NCBI GenBank assembly: GCA_028565635.1
Contig: JAOXYB010021291.1
Location: 1-33,536, forward strand
Direction: 5' to 3'
DNA from: Phoronis ovalis
Taxonomy: Eukaryota > Phoronida > Phoronidae
Length of the DNA stretch: 33,536 nucleotides
Positions within the stretch are counted from its first letter, which is position 1; each line of letters starts with the position of its first letter. The position numbers were made by a program, and so were the translations under genes. The notes below the pieces were generated by a model. That model did not search any database and was not told the origin of the DNA. It was given only the letters and a program-made list of their open reading frames with translations. Shown here piece after piece: positions 24,487 to 33,536 of this stretch.

Positions 24487-24909
24487 TCAGTTAAGTGATA
24501 AAGTTGTGTTTTTTTGCGATGTAATTTTTTTTAAAGTTCTGTATATTTATTTTTATAATTTCACTACTTCAAAAATATACAACTTTTGAGCAGTGGGGTT
24601 CAATTTATTTTGGTGTTATATGTCAGTATTTTGTACAATGTCCTGGGGTTGTTGTCTTTAAACTAAAGTAGATAGAAAACACTCAGCAGCCACACATGCT
24701 GATACAATATAAACAGTATCCCTAGGCTTATTACAAGCTTCAAATGTTTCTTGTCACAATATCCAAGGAATTGTTGACCTTATTAACCAAAACATACATT
24801 TCCTGGAGTGATAAAACCAACAACACTGTGTGTGGACAGAGTATTACAGATCACAGTGAGTTTATTTAATGAGTATATAAAGTAAGTGTAGCATGCTGCT
24901 TACAAGTTA

Positions 24910-24949
24910 TGGCATTCAGGGATCCTCATGTGATCATCCCTGGGTGCCA
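24910..24949. repeat. 14-bp imperfect hairpin
   Basis: TGGCATTCAGGGAT (24910-24923) pairs with ATCCCTGGGTGCCA (24936-24949) at 12 of 14 positions across a 12-nt loop. It is more GC-rich than its surroundings. The stem is too short for a typical miRNA precursor. Confidence 0.7.
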
Positions 24950-27900
24950 TCTTTTCAATCATGTGTCACACCAAGGTACACATGCTAGATGTCTAGAACT
25001 ACAAGTAAAATGTATGATCTTTGAATTCTGACCCTATCGCGGTTAAAAAGAGGGGGACATGAAAATGAGACAAGCCACAACCTGGATGCTAGTGAAAAAT
25101 ATATTATCATGAATTGATTCAATAGGACTAATACACATTTTCTTTGTTACAATAAATAATTATACTAATGAGATGGACCCAAATCATGTCCAACAGCTTT
25201 CATGTGACAAGTCCAAAAACAAAATAATGAATAAAATAGCTCCACGCTATAGGTTTTAAGAAGGCAAAATTCCACTACTAACAGTTGAAACTGCAGAATA
25301 AGAGTACTAGCTACTGTAATCCTTATAGATTTCCTATTGGGCAGATACTTTTCATGGGTAACACTAGCTAAAATTTTGCTAATGGGATTTTTTTACTTAT
25401 ACATACCAATGTCGTCACAAAAATACTAACCTCTGCATGTATTTGTCTTAACTTTGATAACTCTGATTTGAACAGGGCTACCTTACACAAGCACAGTTTA
25501 CCAGAAGTGTTCACTAACCAAGCCTGTTGAGCTGCCCAAGTTTAGTGAGTATGGTATATTTTCAACGAACTTGGTCAGTACTTTTGGAAAATTGTGCCTG
25601 GGAGACGAATTTAGGTTCTAATAGGTGTGTTAGGCAGTACTTTGAATTGACAGGTCACCTATACGATTTGCAATGCATAAATACGGATAGCAATTTAAAT
25701 GTCTTAGGAATAAATACCGTTAGCTACTTTAAAGTATAAATTTGGATTAATTTTTTTGTGTTTTAATTATCTGATCAATACCGTAACCAACTAGTAAAGT
25801 TAAGTTCAGACCTGAGTTCGAAAATATATCCAGTTCAGTGATAACTCATCTATTAGTTCATCTATTATCCACCTTAAATATAAATAGTCCGATTTTTGCC
25901 TCAGGTATAAATATGGATATGATATTTTGTGGTTTGGGTTATTTTTTATACCTAAGGTATAAACTGTCTGAATTTTTGTGGTCATGCGGGATGTCACCAA
26001 TTAAGTACCCCCTGAGAGGACGCTAAAGTTGGTCAGATGCTCTGCTGTGCACACTACATTTATCCAACACAAATCAAAGATGCTAGAGCATGGAACATGA
26101 CTAAATTAAGAGATATGGCCATGATGAAAGAAGGCACCAGAGAATTTAAACAGATCAATAGCAATAAAAGTCAACATGTTACATGCATATCAGTTCCTCA
26201 ATTGTACTCTTAAGGGAACCTGGTACAGTGGCTGATTGACACTGGAAAATACCACCATTCACTTTAAATTATAGAATGAAAACTTTAAGCAAAGTTCGGG
26301 TTTGTAGCTTTTTAGTTTCTTTTTGGATTTCTACATTAACTTGTCACAAGACAAGTTCAACTAAATCAAAAGCTGAGCTAAATTAAAGAGAATTATGTGT
26401 AGTATAAGATTAAGGACGATCATTAAATATTTGGGGCTATTTCTCAAATAAAAGATCTTTTTGATAGTCACATTTTGTATTACAAAATATTATTCTGATG
26501 TAAAGCACAGTTTTCTGGTGATTTCTTTATCATAGTAATTTCAGAATCAAATGAAATGCAAGGATATATATTCAATGTGTTGACCATTATGATGACGATA
26601 AAAGTGCAAACTTTTAAAACTACTGCTTTGAAATGTACAAGTGACTCACAGCACGGTATGCACATTAGATCCATCCAGCAAACTGAAATTTGCTTCAAAT
26701 GTTACTTTCATAATAGAAACAATTTATTTAAAATGGCAAATCTCATAATTATTAGAACAAGGGCTTGAAATATTATCATTTAATATTTGTTGCCTTACCT
26801 GTAGGTCAAAGTACACAGGACACATCTAAGTTTTAGGTGAGGTAAATTAACCAGACACTAAATAAACTAGATTAAAATAATAAATCTAATTTTGATAAGT
26901 GTTCTTATTGATAAATATGATACAGTTAAATTTGTCAGAGTATTATAAATCACAAGAAGTTCATAATATTTTTACTTAAATTTTTATTTAAAGAAATTCA
27001 AGTGTTGTTCAGTAGTCCAATTTTATCATTTATGTACCAATTTATACAATTCAATCAAGCAAATTAAGGCAGTGCATGAAATTAGCTCACAGTGAGTGCA
27101 GTTAAAGATTTAAATACCTTAGGAGGTATCCCACAGATAAATACCTACAGTAGAATGAAAATAAGCACCAGTGAAGCATACTTAAGCAGCAAAGGTTTAT
27201 TCCTAATGATGTTAGTATACATGATAAATATTTGGTTCTATTATGTCTTGTTGCAGGTACAGCCCCTAAGAAAGCCACTTGTAATATGGATAAGGATCTT
27301 CTGATATCACAAGGCACAAAAAGTATATAATTACAATGTAATATACACCTATGAAATCAGATCAAAGAACTTTCCACAATACATAACAATAGCTTGTTTA
27401 ATTTTTTGTCATTGGATATTATATTTCTTTAGTTAAGTTTCCTTGTTGCTTTTATATATGTGTAACATAATGAATATTTTTAACAACAATACAGTACAAA
27501 ACCCGTGAGATCCTATCAAGTAATTTGAAGGTACTAAACTAAATGTGAGATAAAATCAAGATTTTATCAAGATATTTTTAAAATATGTTTTATAGTCAGT
27601 TGAATCTTAAGTGTTTAAATGTACTCTGTTATTATGTGGTGGTAAAAAGGCGTCCACGTTTTGTTATTTCGCGATGAATACACAACCCCTTTTGCAAATA
27701 AATGAATAGATGAAATGTTGTTGTCAATGTTGGATGGCAAAGGTTATGAAAACACCTCTATTACCTCCATTTTCCAGTTAGGACCCCACAACTATATTCC
27801 TTAATGTAGGAATGCATTGTATTCATTTACACTTATGTTATCATAATAATTATAGCTAAACAGGTAGAAAGATGCTGTGAATGCTGGTTGCAAAAATACA

Positions 27901-29561
27901 AAGTGCCCTACCAAGCTCAAGCCCTCATGACAGAACTGATCAGCAAGGTTGACTTAGTAAGAGTGTACTGCTTGTTATTAAAGATTAAATATACTAAAAT
28001 AGAATTTGAATTTTTCACTTTATACAGGTGCTATATATTTTAAATAGCTTCTTTGATATTTGTCTATCCTGTACACAGACTAAGTCATCTTTAATACTGG
28101 AAAAAGTTGTAGAAAAAGAAGTTCTTTTCTTAAGTTCATTAAGTGCAATAGCCACACATGTTGAGAAATTAAACAAATTTTAGAGGTTAAACAAAGTATG
28201 AACAGTAAAATACTGATAAGATTTACTTTATAACAGGTAAGAAGCCAAAAAATGTGCCAAGCAAATAGGATTAAAAGTAGTTGCATTTTCTAAGGCAGAC
28301 TGAGAAATTTACTGATTAATGCACTGCTCAAAGGATGTTTGCCTAAACTCAAAATTTATAGTCCGTTCCCTTAAGTATAGGATCTTCTTACTTTATAATG
28401 GATGGCAGAGGCGGAGTTTCACCTGATTTTTAATCTGTTTCACTTTTTTACCAATACTGAAGTAGATTAATAGATTGTCAAATCATTAAAACTGAATGTT
28501 TAAATTTTCCTGATAGAAATCCATACATATATATACGGTACATATATATTCTAAAATAGTTATCACAGAGTTTACAATTCAGACTATTTCGAGAGCTCTT
28601 TTGTCTAATTATTGGCACCTGCTCTGTTAATTATTTGATGGCCTTAGTTTAATAAATAACTGGAGCAGAACACTAAGTCCAATAAAATAAAACTCACTGA
28701 CATATTAGAAGCAAGTGACAAATGTTTTGCTATTGTTAGTAATTTTCATACAGGTTTACACAAATAAGCCTGACCTGGAATTTTGGTAATTCAATCAGTA
28801 ATAAAAAATCTCTTGTGAATGAAATCTTCTTTGTAGGTAATGCAGCCAAAAACGATATACCTGCATCAGGTATTTTTATTGTTTCAGGGTATAATAAACC
28901 TTTGACATTTACTAACAGGTAGGAGTAAAAAAGATAACGTTATGCATGAGTGGGTGAAATATGATAAGAAACACGAGTCCTGAAGATGATAAACTGTTTT
29001 TTGAACAAGGGCTGTACAAATTTAATTGCTGCAAAATATTCTTCTGAAAATTATGATAATGGCAATATCCATCAATCTTTCCTATTAAAAGATACTTTAA
29101 ATAAGAAAATAGATAGAAAAGACATATGTATTAAATGGGATCAATTTCATAACATATGAATGCCTGGCAAAAATATATGAATACATTTAGTCTAGACAAG
29201 CACTTGCATGACATTGACAAACATTATATCTAACAATACATATTTCATGTCAGCATTGTTATGAGTATATATATTACACCTATTTTGTTGTTAAGATGAC
29301 CCTATTAAAGGTTAATTTTCAATAAGGTTTAAAAGGCTTAAATTTTGTTCTTTCTTTGATCTCAGATAAAAATTACATATTTGTTTCATGATCATGCATG
29401 TTCTATATATCTAGCGATTCTCCCCAGCTATCGCTTTCTCTATTAGCCTGAACAAAACACACCTGGGATACAAATAACGCAATATCCTTCAGCTTTAATC
29501 ATGTTAGCAATCGCAAGCACAAAAGTAATGTATCAATACATTAATAAAAAAATTATCTTAC

Positions 29562-29991
29562 CTTGTACAACAGCATCGGTGTGTTCGAGATTATTCAATG
29601 TTATTCTCACCAAACTTGAATTTAATTTCAATTCACCATTACCATTTTTTGAAAGAAGAAAAATACGAGTATCATAACGCCTTACACCGCTGTCACAGAT
29701 GTGAGGGTCACCAAAACCATCAACCATAATCATTTTGTGATGCGATGCAGGGTCCATATGACCTGGATACTGTTGTACAACGTTGTCTCCTTTCATGATT
29801 CTTTTAATTTCAACTTCTCCCTTATACATATTCGGATGTTTTTCATCAGGATACAAATCCTTTACTGTTCCCGTGAGCACAACATTTGCGTTTTCTTCCC
29901 TGATTTCAAGAGCTTTTTCGATACAGTCTCTGTGAACTGCTGCTAGACAGTGTATAGTCAGCAGAGCCAGTACTGTAGTTCTTAGCATCAT
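29562..29991 (-). CDS. AGRN: agrin first exon (secreted form): signal peptide and NtA domain
   Basis: Starts at a double ATG (29991 and 29988) with A at -3 and runs 143 codons plus one base to donor GTAAGA, phase 1. Residues 1 to about 20 (MMLRTTVLALLTIHCLAAVH) are a signal peptide. The mature part is an N-terminal agrin (NtA) domain: CIEKALEIREENANVVLTG, GFGDPHICD, DTRIF and ELKLNSSLVRITLNNLE all match the vertebrate NtA pattern closely. Cysteines 23 and 99 remain, while the vertebrate cysteines near YSC and just before the DKP linker are replaced. NSS at 124-126 is a possible N-glycosylation site. NtA is a TIMP-like OB fold that anchors agrin to the coiled coil of laminin gamma1 in basement membranes. 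Readthrough into the intron reaches a stop after seven codons. The next exon is the linker at 10461, about 19 kb away. Confidence 0.95.
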
Positions 29992-30360
29992 TTTTACAAT
30001 TAAAGCAGGACTGTTCGAACGAATAGTAATCTACCTGTAATAATATTTCACAGGTGGTTAATTAGGCTAGGTTAATTCCGCGTTAGCAGACGATTCAGTC
30101 TATTTCGAGGAAAAAACTTCACTATAAATCTCACCTAACCACTCCCAGTGAACCTCCGTGCTTAAGAACATTTACAGCATGAATGCAGTCAAAGTCTTTT
30201 CCGGACTTAGTGAATAATTGAGTTACAATACCGGTTCACTTCAGACCCGTTCAGACCGAACTCGGCGAAATTCATTCAGTAAGTGCTCAGAAACTGATAA
30301 ATCACGGAAAGATCCGAAGATATGTTTACCGAAGAAAGAGGCCTTTTGATTGGACAAAAG
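29992..30360 (-). promoter_or_regulatory. probable promoter/5'UTR of the secreted agrin form
   Basis: This stretch is less AT-rich than its surroundings and lies directly upstream of the NtA start codon. It contains an inverted CCAAT box (ATTGG on the plus strand at 30349-30353) and a direct 10-bp repeat (TTCAGACCCG, TTCAGACCGA at 30240-30259). There is no clear TATA box, so a TATA-less promoter is likely. A possible small 5'UTR intron is suggested by a TTAG|GTGAGAT donor and an ATTATTACAG acceptor on the minus strand (about 30136 to 30041), which I cannot confirm. Confidence 0.45.
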
Positions 30361-30453
30361 TTTACACCCAAAGTTTACGGAGCTAAAATTGGATATATTG
30401 CCGATGCAATTAATTACGCCAACTCAATTTTCTTGAATATTTGCTTTGATTGA
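30322..30453 (+). CDS. small ORF (43 aa) divergent from agrin, uncertain
   Basis: ATG at 30322 opens 43 codons on the plus strand, beginning MFTEERGLLIGQKFTPKVYG and ending at TGA 30451-30453. The composition is balanced (K, E, G, A, Y, I), unlike the Phe/Leu/Lys-rich shadow frames around it. It lies in the agrin promoter region and points away from agrin, so a bidirectional promoter is conceivable. No domain is recognised, and no strong splice donor lies within it. It could be chance. Confidence 0.2.
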   Translation: MFTEERGLLIGQKFTPKVYGAKIGYIADAINYANSIFLNICFD

Positions 30454-32079
30454 TACAATTTCATTACAAGAGATAAGTTGATTTTGTATGAATGAGAAAT
30501 TACCCTTGAGAAAATTTCTACTCCAGTATATACTAAAAAATGTGTGTCTTTAAATCTAGCGACATCTGCTGGGAAGCAAACAAACGTGTAGTGGTGGACT
30601 GAAACTGGAGTATAAATTATGCATTTATAGCGAATTCATAAAGAAGGCTTGAACAGTTTCTTTTCTTTAATACCCCGAAGTAACATGAACGGATAATATC
30701 CTTGGAGGCCACTCAAATAAAAATGGCTAATAATCAAGAGATCTATTGGGACAATTATGGAACACAGAGTTTGCATATATTTATAAAAAAATAATTGTAA
30801 TTGGTATCTTGTCAAATTGTTTCTTAGGATTTTTTGCTTGTCAAAAAATTCCAGTCTTAGATAGGGTACCAATTTCGGCTCTGGTCTTGCTTAAGGTCCC
30901 TTTTTCAAAACACTTGTTTTTTATAGGCCATTAACAAGCATGATTACCCACACTTTTCTTTAGTGCCCCCCTCCCTCCGGTAATATCATTGGGCTAATAG
31001 TACTGTACTATCTCAATCTGCAACAAAAACTAGTCAAAATTGTATTCTACACTAAGACCAGAAATAAATGCGCCATGTTTTAAATGTGGTATAACTCAAA
31101 GATTTAAGTTAATAATAAGAAAACGAGATGATAAAAATAACTGTATCACCTTTGCAATACTAAACTTATCTGTTTCATGTGTGTAAACTATTAAATTTTA
31201 TGATGGTATTCTTTTACCCCTCCCAACACTAAATGGTAATGAGATTTCAATTGTTTAGAATATTGAATACTGCTTCTCTACCCTTTCAATTGATTTAATG
31301 GTTATAAGTCGAGTGTAAAATTTTACTTTATATTACGAAGGTAGATGATGGTGATTTAAATGATATTCAGATCCAAGGATGGCATTTTTTTTCATTCATT
31401 AGGATTTTTTTCAAATAAATTCTCTCAATTTAAATTAATATTAGGAACTGGTTATGGCGTTATGGACTTGCAATACAACTTTCAATTTATATCTAGACTA
31501 TTATTTGCAAATAATATAATTCTAGAAATCCATTGTATTCAGGCAAGTCCAAAATTTCAGCCGACAAAAAGGCTTGGATATTTCAAGATACAGAATTTAT
31601 TATAAAAATTGCATTTTTGGCAGTATATAATTTTTCTAAACAAAATTAAATCATTAAAAAGTATCCGAAATTTCAGAATATAACTTCAAACTTTTAATAA
31701 CGTCATAATATTCCAATTTAAAATTGAATAACTTTTTTGTGTCAATTTTGAAAGTATCTTTCGAAAATCCAAACTTTTATAAAATTTTAAACTTGGCACA
31801 TTTATTTTGGATGGGACTGTTGTAGTCCAAAAATTAAGTTAAATCCCCATTAGATCTCATGTTATCTCTTTTCTACATTTAACTGTGCATGTCTGGAATA
31901 AAGAATTGTATCCTTGAACATTAAGTATGCAAATCTGGTTGAGAATTAACTAATAGTTCAACAACTTGCATGAATGCTACATAAAAGAAAAGATTTTATC
32001 AGAACTATTGAATTTTATTTCATGAAATCCTTGGAGAATCAACAAAACATTGTATTGATCATGGAAGTCAAAAAAAGCC
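30454..32079. other. intergenic spacer between the upstream gene and agrin
   Basis: AT-rich spacer on the promoter-distal side of agrin. The short open frames at 30636-30934, 31360-31605 and 31974-32177 have no recognisable motif. A weak pair of inverted TACTCCAGT motifs occurs near 30,522 and 30,610. No RNA gene was seen. Confidence 0.5.
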
Positions 32080-32098
32080 AACACTGTACACTGTTTAA

Positions 32099-32104
32099 TT
32101 TATT
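32099..32104 (-). terminator. poly(A) signal of the upstream minus-strand gene
   Basis: AATAAA on the minus strand, followed 8-30 nt downstream by a GT/T-rich tract (CAGTGTTGGCTTTTTTTGAC), the usual order of cleavage signals. It lies about 570 nt after the predicted stop codon at 32677, giving a plausible 3'UTR. Other weaker ATTAAA hexamers occur within the UTR. Confidence 0.5.
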
Positions 32105-32676
32105 GACAGTGAATGCAAAGTATTCCTGGGGTAATATGGTTGCCAAATGGACATACACTGGTAACATGTTGGTATGACAGTATGATTATTGTAATAAAAC
32201 ATGTGCACCATACATATACACTACACTAGATATATTATCATAACAAACTATGATAGCATTAATGGACAATGTTATACAACATATTGTCAGCACATTTTTG
32301 GTTAAAGTAACAGAAAATTATTTACCAACTCAAAAGTTGGCATACAGGTGGTGACTGTATACAGCAGTAGCGGCTTAAATTGATATTCATTTTAATGGAT
32401 AACCACAACATTAACAGTTACATTGGTGTTAAAATAATTGTATCTAATACTGGGCATTCTTATAACTAAGTTGTAATATTTCCAGCAAATACAGCCAATA
32501 CATGAAAATAAATAGTTCCCATTACTGCTGCTATTTTAATCTGCAGGCAAAAAACAGGCATTAGGCACATAATTAGTATAATAAAATCCAACCAGGAGTC
32601 ATAAAGTGTAATAGAGCTGCACAAGGGAATATATAGTAAAGTGCACTAAGATTATATCGTGTTTCCTTATCACAGT

Positions 32677-32763
32677 TTATGCAGTAGCAGCTTGCTTGTC
32701 TTTTATACCAACACCAGTTAGCATCTTCTTTATTTCCCCAATGGCTAGTCCAGGATTTAAACC
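32677..32763 (-). CDS. probable terminal coding exon of an unrecognised gene
   Basis: A pyrimidine-rich acceptor (TTTTTCTATGTATTACAG) precedes 28 codons and TAA. The peptide begins GLNPGLAIGEIKKMLTGVGI and ends KDKQAATA, with a protein-like composition unlike nearby translated noncoding DNA. The exon starts in phase 0, matching the candidate donor after 33344. I do not recognise the family. A second frame (FKSWTSHWGNK...) is also open but is tryptophan/cysteine-rich and looks like a shadow. The gene would be transcribed in the same direction as agrin and end about 2 kb upstream of the agrin promoter. Confidence 0.5.
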   Translation of the reverse strand, partial: GLNPGLAIGEIKKMLTGVGIKDKQAATA

Positions 32764-33343
32764 CTGTAATACATAGAAAAATTAAAACCAAAATGTGTTA
32801 TGTAAGCATTAAATGTTGTTTCACAAACTGTCTATTGTTGCATGGCTAATTAGTGATGGATTAAAATATTCCAGACATAGGTCATACATACATCTTAGAC
32901 AAGTTCCAAACTTCCCTTATGACCTGATTGCTATAGATGACTCCCATGTAAAATGAATCACAATTCGTATATAACATAGTTTTTTACCCTACATGACCAC
33001 AGCCGTATACAGGACTGTGAATTTGTTACACGCACGCACGACTAGTTACTCACCTCAACAATTTAAGAACTTTAATAGTTTTATAATAACAGTCTATAGT
33101 ACAACTAATTCATTAAGAGTAAAGGAGGCAGGAAACCAACCATTATTTTATAATTTTGCCAGGATATCATCCTATAACCACAATAATAGCTATCAGTTTC
33201 ATTTATTTAACCACCTTATAGCAAAAGAATTAAATTGATTATATACTGTCGCTTTTTTTACCAAACAGACGTACCTTACAAAATCAAGTGTGTCATGCTC
33301 AATTTCACCCGAAAAGGCATTAGTGTACTACACAATTCCTCAC
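32764..33343 (-). other. probable 580-nt intron of the upstream gene
   Basis: Lies between the candidate donor GTGAGG (33343) and acceptor TATTACAG (32764). It contains no recognisable coding or repeat feature. A stronger-looking minus-strand donor (GAG|GTGAGTAA) at about 33053 is not preceded by a convincing exon. Confidence 0.4.
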
Positions 33344-33535
33344 TGGCATATTGCACACATGTGTTAGAGAATTAAACAAGAGGTCTGCGGGTGCAGATAG
33401 ATGCCCATCATATGATGTAGTTTCTGTAGTTGTAAGGCCATCTTTGTATGTATAAGAGTTGTAAGGTTGATAATAGAGGGAAAATGTCAAATTTTTGGTT
33501 TGAAAGGAAAATAGGTGGTTTTGCTTTGTTTCCCG
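33344..33535 (-). CDS. probable penultimate exon of the upstream gene, cut by the window edge
   Basis: A minus-strand frame stays open from the window edge for 64 codons to a donor (CCA|GTGAGG) in phase 0, compatible with the terminal exon at 32763. The C-terminal half (YKDGLTTTETTSYDGHLSAP, then ADLLFNSLTHVCNMP) is polar, Thr/Ser/Tyr-rich and protein-like. The N-terminal part is less convincing, and the true acceptor may lie inside the frame, for instance at TTACAACTACAG. If the donor is skipped, the frame runs a few codons further to TAA at 33320. Family unknown; joined to the last exon the product would end ...CNMP-GLNPGLAIGEIKKML.... Confidence 0.42.
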
Positions 33536-33536
33536 A

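Larger units (their letters stand above)
13458..29561 (-). other. agrin first long intron (remainder): no gene seen
   Basis: About 16 kb of the roughly 19-kb intron between the NtA exon (donor GTAAGA at 29561) and the linker exon. I found only the simple repeat and hairpins listed separately, plus a weak possible repeat fragment near 25,800-26,020. Open frames here are short and AT-driven. No convincing exon, ncRNA gene or coding transposon was found by eye. Long first introns often hold enhancers, but none can be located from sequence alone. Confidence 0.55.

Noticed and set aside
24910-24949. miRNA precursor
   Set aside because: The stem is only 14 bp with mismatches and does not extend to the roughly 22-bp duplex a miRNA hairpin needs.
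26339-26358. Perfect 8-bp hairpin AACTTGTC...GACAAGTT
   Set aside because: Too short to be distinguished from chance in 33 kb of AT-rich DNA.
29701-29946. Plus-strand open frame of 81 codons
   Set aside because: Antisense shadow of the NtA exon.
30520-30620. Small element bounded by inverted TACTCCAGT motifs
   Set aside because: Only about 9 bp pair, with no target duplication or longer arm, so a transposon call is not supported.
32573-32791. Minus-strand frame with Trp/Cys-rich peptide (GFKSWTSHWGNK...)
   Set aside because: It overlaps the better terminal-exon frame, starts upstream of the acceptor, and has an unusual Trp/Cys composition typical of a shadow frame.

Overview
The window is AT-rich animal nuclear DNA: short exons with consensus GT/AG splice sites, long introns and small non-autonomous DNA transposons. 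No rRNA, tRNA, CRISPR or prokaryotic operon structure was seen. The organism looks like an invertebrate metazoan, and a mollusc such as a bivalve would fit. That placement is an inference from gene structure, base composition and repeat style; no sequence here proves it.

Most of the window (about 1 to 30,000, minus strand) is the 5' part of one gene, which I identify as agrin, the basement-membrane heparan-sulphate proteoglycan. Read right to left it has: a secreted N-terminal exon with signal peptide and NtA (laminin-binding) domain (29991-29562); an intron of about 19 kb; a 36-nt proline-rich linker exon (10461-10426); a 10-cysteine follistatin/Kazal exon (3263-3051); and a second such exon (1379-1143). 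The rest of the gene lies beyond base 1. All these junctions are phase 1, so the exons are interchangeable modules, as in vertebrate agrin.

The main finding is that the locus appears to encode three alternative N-termini. (i) The NtA exon would give a secreted, laminin-anchored form like vertebrate LN-agrin. (ii) A short exon at 10776-10620, inside the big intron, has a Cys-rich cytoplasmic stub and one transmembrane segment, and ends in phase 1 for joining to the linker exon. It has its own TATA box fused to a POU octamer, and looks like the counterpart of vertebrate SN-agrin (type II membrane form). (iii) An open frame from 1614 (or 1590) reads straight through the splice acceptor of the second follistatin exon and places a cytoplasmic tail plus a transmembrane helix directly onto that domain, skipping NtA, the linker and follistatin 1. 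I know of no described agrin form like (iii).

Right of the agrin promoter (about 30,000-30,360) lies roughly 1.7 kb without a convincing gene. Beyond it are the last two probable exons of an unrecognised gene on the same strand (33535-33344 and 32763-32677), with a 3'UTR ending at a poly(A) signal near 32,100. The agrin introns contain two copies of a TTTACCACAGGGTA-type repeat in opposite orientations, a Harbinger-like MITE with a TTA target duplication, a Tc1/mariner-like MITE with a TA duplication, a frameshifted fragment of a two-helix membrane protein, several hairpins and one TG microsatellite.
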